This document shows, piece after piece, positions 26,321 to 31,771 of a stretch of 31,771 nt of DNA. The notes beneath the pieces were generated by a model. It was given only the letters and a program-made list of their open reading frames with translations, did not search any database and was not told the DNA's origin. The stretch lies in the NCBI GenBank assembly GCA_002395865.1, contig DGVE01000216.1:1-31771 (forward strand). Reading direction: 5' to 3'. The first letter of the stretch is position 1. The number at the start of each line of letters is the position of its first letter. The position numbers were made by a program, and so were the translations under genes. The DNA is from Lachnospiraceae bacterium UBA4292. GTDB lineage: Bacteria; Bacillota; Clostridia; Lachnospirales; Lachnospiraceae.

Positions 26321-26501
26321 ATTAAATTGTAACTATTCAGCACCCGCCCATCCCATTCGCAAAACCTCTGCCAAAGGCATCGGTTTTTGCTCATGTGACG
26401 GACGTCTGCTATTAGAACCACGCAGAAATAACCATCCGAGTTCATGCGGGACATGACTCGTCCGGTCATTCCTGCATGGTTCTGAATAGTTACATTAAAT
26501 T
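26321..26501. mobile_element. IS66-like miniature inverted-repeat element (165 bp) with 8-bp target duplication
   Basis: The ends are perfect 12-bp inverted repeats, GTAACTATTCAG (26329-26340) and CTGAATAGTTAC (26482-26493), extending imperfectly to 16 bp (C/A mismatch, then ACC). They are flanked on both sides by the direct repeat ATTAAATT (26321-26328 and 26494-26501). GTAA termini and 8-bp target duplications are hallmarks of the IS66 family. The 165-bp body has no transposase; it holds small internal hairpins (e.g. around TGCC-AAA-GGCA and TCATG-CGGGA-CATGA). The spacer 26176-26624 otherwise holds only the terminator upstream and an AT-rich stretch before the reductase. Confidence 0.75.
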
Positions 26502-26624
26502 ATCATAAACTGGGTTCTTTTATTTGTCTGATATGTTATAAACAAATTATGAAAGTTCCTTCGGATGAGTTGTCCGGAGGAGGGAACGGTACGGAACGAA
26601 AAGTATAACGGAAAAGGGGGATTT

Positions 26625-27746
26625 ATGGGTATTGATCTGACAAAAATGCCGAAGCTGGGCTTCGGACTGATGCGGCTTCCGCAGAAGGACGAGTCCATCG
26701 ATTTAGAGCGCGTGTGCTCCATGGTGGATGCGTATATGGCTGCGGGGCTCAACTATTTCGATACCGCGTATGTGTATCACGGGGGAAAGTCTGAATGTGC
26801 CGCGAAGGAGGCGATCGTTAAGCGCTATCCTCGGGAGAGCTTCTATCTGGCGACCAAGCTTCCGGGCTGGAGCATACACTGCGCAGAGGACAGGGACAGG
26901 CTGTTTAACGAGCAGTGCGAGAGGGCCGGAGTGGACTATTTCGACTTCTATCTGCTCCACTCCATCGAGGAGGGCAATAACTACGATGTATACGAGAAGT
27001 TCGACTGCTTTAGCTGGGGGCTTCAGAAGAAGGCTGAGGGGAAGATAAAACACTTCGGCTTCTCATTCCACGGTTCGCCTGCGCTTTTAGAGAAGCTTCT
27101 GGACGACCATCCGGAGGTGGAATTCGTTCAGATACAGCTCAATTACAAGGACTGGGATAATCCCGTGATCGCCTCGAAAAAGCTGTATGAGATACTTACG
27201 AACAGAGGGATACCGGTGATAGTCATGGAACCTGTAAAGGGCGGATCTCTGGCGAACGTTCCACCCGCAGCACAGGAGAAGTTCGATGCGATAAGACCGG
27301 GTGCCTCGGCGGCATCGTGGGCGCTTCGCTATGTGGCTTCTCTTCCGGGCGTCATGACGGTGTTGTCCGGTATGTCCACTGAGGAGCAGATGAAGGACAA
27401 TCTGGCCACATTTACGGATTTCAAGCCGCTTTCCGACGAGGAGAGCAGGGCGGTTGAAGAGGTGAAGAAGATCATGCAGGGGCAGCCTGTGATCGACTGC
27501 ACTGCATGCCGCTACTGCTGCGACGGATGTCCGATGGGTATAAAGATACCGGACATATTCAGCCTGGTAAATACGATACGTGTCTACAATGAGGGCTGGA
27601 GGGCTAAGAACTTCTACAGGAGCCAGGTGGCTGTACAGGCCAAGGCGTCGGACTGCATCGGCTGCGGCCAGTGCGAGGGCGTATGTCCGCAGCATCTGCC
27701 CATCATAGAGCTTTTAAAGGATGCGGCCAGCGAGCTGGAGGATTGA
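26625..27746 (+). CDS. Aldo/keto reductase with C-terminal 4Fe-4S ferredoxin domain
   Basis: 373 aa. The N-terminal TIM-barrel aldo/keto reductase has LGFGLMRLP, NYFDTAYVYHGGKSE (Asp46, Tyr51), LATKLPGW (Lys78) and DFYLLHSIE (His), the usual catalytic tetrad. The C-terminal part carries CTACRYCCDGCPMGI (about 291-305) and CIGCGQCEGVCPQHL (about 343-357), the pattern for two iron-sulfur clusters. Such fused reductases are common in gut anaerobes and probably take electrons from ferredoxin-like carriers; the substrate is unknown. ATG 26625 is chosen because a GGGGG run lies just upstream and the protein then begins MGIDLTKMPKLGFG; the 20 extra codons from 26565 look non-coding. It appears monocistronic. 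Confidence 0.9.
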   Translation: MGIDLTKMPKLGFGLMRLPQKDESIDLERVCSMVDAYMAAGLNYFDTAYVYHGGKSECAAKEAIVKRYPRESFYLATKLPGWSIHCAEDRDRLFNEQCERAGVDYFDFYLLHSIEEGNNYDVYEKFDCFSWGLQKKAEGKIKHFGFSFHGSPALLEKLLDDHPEVEFVQIQLNYKDWDNPVIASKKLYEILTNRGIPVIVMEPVKGGSLANVPPAAQEKFDAIRPGASAASWALRYVASLPGVMTVLSGMSTEEQMKDNLATFTDFKPLSDEESRAVEEVKKIMQGQPVIDCTACRYCCDGCPMGIKIPDIFSLVNTIRVYNEGWRAKNFYRSQVAVQAKASDCIGCGQCEGVCPQHLPIIELLKDAASELED

Positions 27747-27767
27747 TCATTTAATACGAGGTCGGTT

Positions 27768-28062
27768 ATGGCATGTCTTCTGGTACCTGCCGCTGAGGCG
27801 GTGATCACTACAGCTGCTGAGGCAGTGTTGAAGAAGAAGGAAAAGAGGCAGAGGAGAAGAATGAAAATGCTGCCGGGGAGATGGTTGCGGGCAGAGTGAA
27901 ATTCTCCGAGAAGCTCGGCTGGCTGAACATGATGCTCTGGGGCGGAGCGATACTGCTTTTCTGGGAGTATCCGTCGTTACTCTCGGCCTTGTGATATGGC
28001 TCATCATGCTTCTCGCAAAGGATCCGAGGAGAGTCATCAGGAGGGCTCCCGCGGGTAATTGA
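27768..28062 (+). pseudogene. Frameshifted remnant of a small membrane protein gene
   Basis: Three consecutive reading frames give parts of one apparent protein. They are MACLLVPAAEAVITT-AAEAV (frame of 27768), then VKFSEKLGWLNMMLWGGAILLF (frame of 27851), then VVTLGLVIWLIMLLAKDPRRV ending in TGA at 28060-28062. Each change is a one-base-type shift, and no single frame is open. From memory, clostridial genomes carry small two-helix membrane proteins starting MACxLVPxAEAI with a 'KLxWLNxMLWGGxxLL' segment, usually with more sequence between the helices. An internal deletion is therefore likely too. No function is known. It fills most of the 417 bases between the reductase and larB. Confidence 0.65.
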
Positions 28063-28097
28063 CAGGGAATTATAAACTGAGTTGATATGAAAACTGT

Positions 28098-28127
28098 AAA
28101 CGGCTTCAGCCTGTTGAAGCCGTTTTT
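28098..28127 (+). terminator. Intrinsic terminator upstream of larB
   Basis: AAACGGCTTCA (28098-28108), loop GCCTGT, TGAAGCCGTTT (28115-28125) and T to 28127. Eleven perfect pairs. It separates the reductase/pseudogene from the lar operon. No good promoter is visible between it and larB, so readthrough or an unrecognised promoter must feed lar. Confidence 0.88.
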
Positions 28128-28163
28128 GAAGTGTTGGGACAGAACTGCATTGAGGTGGCGGAC

Positions 28164-28919
28164 ATGAATACTGAGATAAGACAGCTGCTGGAGGGCGTAA
28201 AGAGCGGTTCGGTGAGCGTCGATGAGGCTCTGTTAAGGCTTAAATCCGAGCCCTTTGACGATCTGGGATACGCGAAACCGGATTTTCACAGAGCGCTCAG
28301 ACAGGGAGCGCCGGAGGTCATATACGGCGCGGGCAAGACGCCCGAACAGATAACAGGAATAATGGCTTCATTTAAAGCCCATGGGCAGGAGAGAATACTG
28401 ATAACGAGGCTCGGAGCGGAGGCTGCGGCAGTGATCGGAGGGAAAATACCCATCACGTACGACCCGGTATCCCGCATAGCATACACCGGTGAAATGCCAA
28501 GACCAGACGGCATAGGCAATATAATTGTGGCCACGGGTGGTACAAGCGACATACCGGTGGCGGAGGAGGCGGCGCTGACCGCGCAGTTTCACGCAAACCT
28601 TGTGACGCGACTTTATGATGTCGGTGTCTCGGGCCTTCACAGACTCCTTTCGCACAGGGAGGATATAATGACCGCCTCCGTGATAATAGCCGTCGCGGGA
28701 ATGGAGGGTGCGCTGGCCAGTGTCATCGGAGGCCTGGCCGACTGTCCCGTTATAGCCGTTCCCACGAGCGTGGGGTACGGGGCTTCATTTTCGGGGCTCT
28801 CCGCGTTGCTTTCGATGCTGAACTCTTGCGCGAGCGGGGTGTGCACCGTAAATATCGATAACGGCTTCGGCGCGGGATATCTGGCATCGATGATAAATCA
28901 TATGGAGGTGAAGAGGTGA
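28164..28919 (+). CDS. larB: LarB, pyridinium-3,5-biscarboxylic acid mononucleotide synthase
   Basis: 251 aa. LarB carboxylates the pyridinium ring of nicotinic acid adenine dinucleotide and cleaves off AMP. This is the first step in making the nickel-pincer nucleotide cofactor. The C-terminal half resembles PurE, with IIVATGGTSDIPVAEEA, VAGMEGALASVIGGL, CPVIAVPTSVGYGASFSGL and VCTVNIDNGFGAGY. The N-terminal part has DLGYAKPDFHRALRQGAPEVIYGAGKT, characteristic of LarB. ATG 28164 is chosen for GAGGTGG at 28152-28158 and because the length then matches the family; a GTG at 28131 would add 11 residues. Its TGA overlaps the GTG of larC. Confidence 0.93.
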   Translation: MNTEIRQLLEGVKSGSVSVDEALLRLKSEPFDDLGYAKPDFHRALRQGAPEVIYGAGKTPEQITGIMASFKAHGQERILITRLGAEAAAVIGGKIPITYDPVSRIAYTGEMPRPDGIGNIIVATGGTSDIPVAEEAALTAQFHANLVTRLYDVGVSGLHRLLSHREDIMTASVIIAVAGMEGALASVIGGLADCPVIAVPTSVGYGASFSGLSALLSMLNSCASGVCTVNIDNGFGAGYLASMINHMEVKR

Positions 28920-30088
28920 GAATACTGTATATAGACTGCGGCATGGGCGCAGCGGGGGATATGCTTGGCGCGGCTCTTCTTGAGCTGCTGCCGGACAGAG
29001 AGGGGTTTATCGAAAAACTGAACGGCCTCGGTATACCGAGCGTGAGATTTGCGGCGGAGCCTTCCGTAAAATGCGGAATAACGGGGACCCATATGAGGGT
29101 GACGGTGGACGGATGTGAGGAGGGGTGTGAAGAGCATGAACACCATCACCACCATGCGTCCATGAGGGATATAGGGGAGATAGTGGATGTACTGCCCGTA
29201 TCCGACAGGGTCAGGGCGGATATAATGGCTGTATACGGCCTTATAGCGCAGGCGGAGAGCCGCGCGCACGGAAGATCCGTGGAGGAGATACATTTCCATG
29301 AGGTCGGGACCATGGACGCGGTGGCCGATGTGACGGCGGTGTGCCTGCTCATGGAGGAACTTTCACCCGCGAAGGTGCTGGCCTCGCCCGTGCATGTAGG
29401 TTGCGGCAGCGTGCGCTGCGCGCACGGAATACTTCCGGTTCCCGCGCCTGCCACTGCGGATATACTTAAGGGAGTGCCTATCTACGGAGGGCGGATAGAG
29501 GGCGAGCTCTGCACCCCAACCGGGGCGGCACTGCTTAAGCATTTCGTGTCGGATTTCGGAGATATGCCCGTGATGAAGGTGGAGACCATCGGTCTCGGCA
29601 TGGGAAAAAAAGATTTCGAGAGGGCAAACTGTGTGAGAGCCATGCTCGGTGAGACGCAGGATTCTGCGCAGGAGATGCTCATGCTCTCCTGCAATGTGGA
29701 CGATATGACGGCGGAGGACATCGCGTATGCCTGCAGCACACTTCTGGCGGCAGGCGCCAATGAGGTGTTCACATTGCCGGCAGGCATGAAAAAGTCACGC
29801 ATGGGAACGGTGATCACGGTGATATGCGACGGAGGAAAGCGAGAGGAACTGCTTAAGGTGATGTTCACGCACACGTCCACACTGGGCATACGCGAGATAC
29901 CGTTTAAGAGAAATGTCCTTAATAGACGGATAGTTGTGGAGAACACACCCTTCGGAGAGGTCAGGAAGAAGATCTCGGAGGGCTACGGCGTGGTGCGAGA
30001 GAAGTACGAACACGACGATCTGGAGCGCATAGCGAAAGAGAACGGTCTGAGTATCGAACAGGTGAGACGCAGGCTGTCGGAGAGATGA
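28916..30088 (+). CDS. larC: LarC, nickel-insertion protein for the pincer cofactor
   Basis: 390 aa. LarC is a CTP-dependent cyclometallase that inserts nickel into the dithio-carboxylated pyridinium nucleotide made by LarB and LarE. It begins MRILYIDCGMGAAGDMLGAALLEL and contains a His-rich loop EHEHHHHHAS (about residues 74-83), suited to hold Ni. It also has IHFHEVGTMDAVADV, PVPAPATADIL, CTPTGAALLKHF and the conserved C-terminal CNVDDMTAEDIAYA region. It is one uninterrupted frame; no programmed frameshift between N- and C-parts is needed, unlike Lactobacillus plantarum. GTG 28916 follows GGAGGTG (28904-28910) and overlaps the larB stop. Confidence 0.94.
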   Translation: MRILYIDCGMGAAGDMLGAALLELLPDREGFIEKLNGLGIPSVRFAAEPSVKCGITGTHMRVTVDGCEEGCEEHEHHHHHASMRDIGEIVDVLPVSDRVRADIMAVYGLIAQAESRAHGRSVEEIHFHEVGTMDAVADVTAVCLLMEELSPAKVLASPVHVGCGSVRCAHGILPVPAPATADILKGVPIYGGRIEGELCTPTGAALLKHFVSDFGDMPVMKVETIGLGMGKKDFERANCVRAMLGETQDSAQEMLMLSCNVDDMTAEDIAYACSTLLAAGANEVFTLPAGMKKSRMGTVITVICDGGKREELLKVMFTHTSTLGIREIPFKRNVLNRRIVVENTPFGEVRKKISEGYGVVREKYEHDDLERIAKENGLSIEQVRRRLSER

Positions 30089-30089
30089 T

Positions 30090-30902
30090 ATGGATACGAT
30101 CGACGCGAAGTATGAGGAGCTGAAGAAATTCCTGAGGGAGCTGGGGAGCGCCGTGGTGGCCTTCTCGGCGGGGGTGGATTCTGCGCTTCTGGCTAAGGTC
30201 GCGGCTGATGTGCTGGGGGACAGGATGCTGGCGGTGACTGTGTCAGCGCCTTTTCTTCCCGGCAGGGAGCTTAATGAGGCCCGGGAATTCTGCTCGCAGT
30301 ACGGCATAGAGCACGAGACAGTGGCATTTGACGCGATGGGCCTTGAGAAATTTGCTTCAAATCCACCCGACCGATGCTATCATTGCAAGAGGGCGATAAT
30401 GGAGACCTTGCTTCGCGTCGCGTCTGATCGCGGCTTTAGTTATGTAACAGAGGGCTCGAATGTCGACGATGCGTCCGACTACAGGCCCGGTAAGACTGCG
30501 ATCCGGGAGCTGGGCATCAGAAGTCCGCTCGAGGAGGCAGGTCTTACCAAGAGCGACATCAGAGAGCTTTCCCGCCGGATAGGACTGAGTACATGGGACA
30601 AGCCCTCATTTGCGTGTCTGGCTACCCGCATCCCATGCGGTGAGAAGATAACAGCCGAAAAGCTAAAGAGAGTGGAGCTGGCGGAGCAGAAATTATTTGA
30701 GATGGGTTTTTCTCAGTTCCGCGTGAGAGCACACGGTGAAGTGGCGCGTATCGAACTGGTTCCGGAAGACTTTTCACGACTGCTTGAGAGTGATACGGCA
30801 AAGACGGTGAGCGGTTACTTTTCGCAGATCGGCTTTCGCTATACTGCAATGGACATACTGGGCTACAGAACGGGAAGCATGAACAAAATGCGAAATATCT
30901 GA
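30090..30902 (+). CDS. larE: LarE, ATP-dependent sulfur transferase
   Basis: 270 aa. LarE adenylates the LarB product and replaces the carboxylate oxygen with sulfur, acting twice per cofactor. The PP-loop is AFSAGVDSALLAKV (residues 24-37). Conserved blocks are DRCYHCK (94-100), EGSNVDDASDYRPG and KPSFACLATRIPCG. The Cys in ACLATR is residue 176, the same number as the sacrificial cysteine of the L. plantarum enzyme; a second Cys is at 183. LarE enzymes either sacrifice their own cysteine sulfur or use a cluster-bound sulfide, and the sequence alone does not settle which applies. The ATG is one base after the larC stop. No larA (lactate racemase) lies in this window. Confidence 0.94.
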   Translation: MDTIDAKYEELKKFLRELGSAVVAFSAGVDSALLAKVAADVLGDRMLAVTVSAPFLPGRELNEAREFCSQYGIEHETVAFDAMGLEKFASNPPDRCYHCKRAIMETLLRVASDRGFSYVTEGSNVDDASDYRPGKTAIRELGIRSPLEEAGLTKSDIRELSRRIGLSTWDKPSFACLATRIPCGEKITAEKLKRVELAEQKLFEMGFSQFRVRAHGEVARIELVPEDFSRLLESDTAKTVSGYFSQIGFRYTAMDILGYRTGSMNKMRNI

Positions 30903-30922
30903 ATAAAAATGCAAAAACACTG

Positions 30923-30951
30923 TTGACAGGGCACATTTCGTGTGCTATATT
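30923..30951 (+). promoter_or_regulatory. Strong sigma-A promoter for rplJ-rplL
   Basis: Consensus TTGACA (30923-30928), a 17-base spacer and TATATT (30946-30951) with an upstream TGC (extended -10). The predicted start is near 30958, so the L10 leader lies wholly in the transcript. Confidence 0.9.
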
Positions 30952-30959
30952 GTCACAGC

Positions 30960-31073
30960 TAAATAACAAGCCGAAGACAGCAGGTGCACATTGTGCGTAA
31001 GCGTATCGCCTGCCGAGGTAAAAGTTCTATATGACTTTTCATCCTCACTGTCACTGGCAGTGAGGATTTTTTT
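30960..31073 (+). ncRNA. Ribosomal protein L10 leader
   Basis: Contains the hallmark CCGAAGACAGCAGGTGC (30971-30987), complemented by GCCTGCCGAGG (31008-31018). A small AAAAGT/ACTTTT hairpin and an intrinsic terminator follow. L10, alone or as L10(L12)4, binds such leaders to shut off rplJL. The pattern fits Rfam's L10 leader as I remember it. Confidence 0.85.
31041..31073 (+). terminator. Attenuator terminator of the L10 leader
   Basis: ATCCTCACTG (31041-31050) pairs with CAGTGAGGAT (31058-31067) around a 7-nt loop, followed by T to 31073. It lies 35 bases before rplJ, so it must be conditional. Confidence 0.88.
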
Positions 31074-31108
31074 ACCGGTTAGAGGCTTTATTCTACAAGG
31101 AGGTAAAA

Positions 31109-31603
31109 ATGGCAAAGGTAGAGTTGAAGACTCCCATTATCGAGGAGATCAAGGCAAACCTTGACGGAGCCAAGGCAGTGGTTCTTGCTGACTACCGTGG
31201 ACTTACGGTCGATCAGGATACCGAGCTTCGTAAGAAGCTCAGAGAGGCCGGCGTTGTTTACAAGGTATACAAGAACACCTATGTAAAGCGCGCCATCGAG
31301 GGAACTGAGTTCGCAGACCTCGCAAAGGCTCTCGACGGTCCTACGGCGGTTGCGTTCTGCAAGACAGACGCAGCTGTTCCCGCCAGAGTCCTTTCCGAGT
31401 TCGCAAAGACTGCGGAAGCTCTTACTCTTAAGGCCGGTGTCGTAGAGGGTACATACTACGACGAGAAGGGCATTAAGGTCATCGCAACCATCCCTTCAAG
31501 GGATGTACTGCTCGGAAGACTGCTCGGCAGCATCCAGAGCCCGGTTGCAAACTTCGCACGCGTTATCAAGCAGATCGCGGAGAAGAATTCAGAGGTCGCT
31601 TAA
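31109..31603 (+). CDS. rplJ: 50S ribosomal protein L10
   Basis: 164 aa. L10 anchors the L7/L12 dimers to 23S rRNA at the stalk base and autoregulates its mRNA. The N-terminal VVLADYRGLTVDQDTELRKKLREAGVVYKVYKNT block and the IPSRDVLLGRLLGSIQSPVANFARV segment are characteristic. ATG 31109 follows AAGGAGG. rplL begins 62 bases downstream, the usual pairing. Confidence 0.96.
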   Translation: MAKVELKTPIIEEIKANLDGAKAVVLADYRGLTVDQDTELRKKLREAGVVYKVYKNTYVKRAIEGTEFADLAKALDGPTAVAFCKTDAAVPARVLSEFAKTAEALTLKAGVVEGTYYDEKGIKVIATIPSRDVLLGRLLGSIQSPVANFARVIKQIAEKNSEVA

Positions 31604-31665
31604 CAGCGGCATGACACACCGCTACAGGCGGCACAAATTGATCATTAAATTGGAGGAAAATCGTA

Positions 31666-31771
31666 ATGACAACAGCAGAATTTATCGAGGAGATCAAGAA
31701 GTTATCCGTTCTCGAGCTTAACGAGCTTGTTAAGGCTTGCGAGGAGGAGTTCGGCGTATCTGCAGCAGCAG
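31666..31771 (+). CDS. rplL: 50S ribosomal protein L7/L12, N-terminal fragment
   Basis: The first 35 codons, cut by the window end: [20 protein letters not shown] then [15 protein letters not shown]. This is the N-terminal dimerisation domain that binds L10, followed by the start of the Ala-rich hinge. GGAGG at 31652-31656. Confidence 0.95.
   Translation, partial: MTTAEFIEEIKKLSVLELNELVKACEEEFGVSAAA

Noticed and set aside
26251..26469. A 72-codon minus-strand frame covering the IS66-like element
   Set aside because: It overlaps the inverted-repeat element and its flank, and the translation through the terminal repeat (LNSYN) is just the repeat read as codons. No family match is recognised.
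28059..28090. TTGACA at 28059 as a possible larB promoter
   Set aside because: No acceptable -10 box at 16-18 bases (TTGATA is poor), and a strong terminator lies between it and larB.
28916..30088. Programmed frameshift in larC as in Lactobacillus plantarum
   Set aside because: The gene is one continuous frame with all conserved parts; no shift is required.
1..31771. CRISPR arrays, tRNA genes and rRNA genes
   Set aside because: No regularly spaced direct repeats, cloverleaf-like sequences or rRNA stretches were seen on either strand. The tRNA-Trp often found near secE is absent here.

Overview
The window is chromosomal DNA of a Gram-positive, Bacillota-type bacterium, most likely a gut or rumen Lachnospiraceae-like clostridium. 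This rests on the gene content and order (uvrB-uvrA-mreB-recD2-comF, rpmG-secE-nusG-rplK-rplA), strong AGGAGG ribosome binding sites, sigma-A promoters and the L10 leader. No database search was possible, so family names come from motifs and remembered family features. Almost all genes are on the + strand.

Region 1 (1-12000) is housekeeping. It holds the tail of a PucR/CdaR-type regulator, a membrane-anchored S41 C-terminal processing protease, overlapping uvrB and uvrA (excision repair), an MreB-type actin homologue, RecD2 helicase, a ComF phosphoribosyltransferase and an intracellular GH51 arabinofuranosidase.

Region 2 (12000-14414) is the first half of the classical ribosomal/transcription cluster: rpmG, secE, nusG, rplK and rplA. 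A strong promoter sits inside the loop of a large inverted repeat. Two copies of a small RNA fold precede rplK and rplA and look like the L1-stalk region of 23S rRNA. A terminator follows rplA.

Region 3 (14415-26242) is an accessory island that splits rplA from rplJ. It encodes a small secreted protein with a fused double-FtsX ABC permease and its ATPase. Next come two secreted proteins with papain-like catalytic motifs and a lipoprotein, all visibly AT-richer than the backbone. Two paralogous pairs of ECF-type sigma factor and membrane-bound putative anti-sigma protein follow. A domain of about 150 residues is shared between the first secreted peptidase-like protein and the extracytoplasmic part of the first anti-sigma candidate. 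Two nearly superimposable ECF-type promoter motifs (TGTGAY-N16-CGAC) lie upstream of the ABC operon and of the second sigma gene. Together these suggest one envelope-sensing/secretion regulon. This is the best candidate for an undescribed system here.

Region 4 (26243-30902) holds a 165-bp IS66-like miniature element with an 8-bp target duplication, a 4Fe-4S aldo/keto reductase, a frameshifted membrane-protein pseudogene, and larB-larC-larE for nickel-pincer nucleotide cofactor synthesis. No larA is present in the window.

Region 5 (30903-31771) resumes the ribosomal cluster. A sigma-A promoter, an L10 leader with attenuator, rplJ and the start of rplL make the second half of the cluster independent of the first. 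This explains how the roughly 16.7-kb separation can be tolerated.
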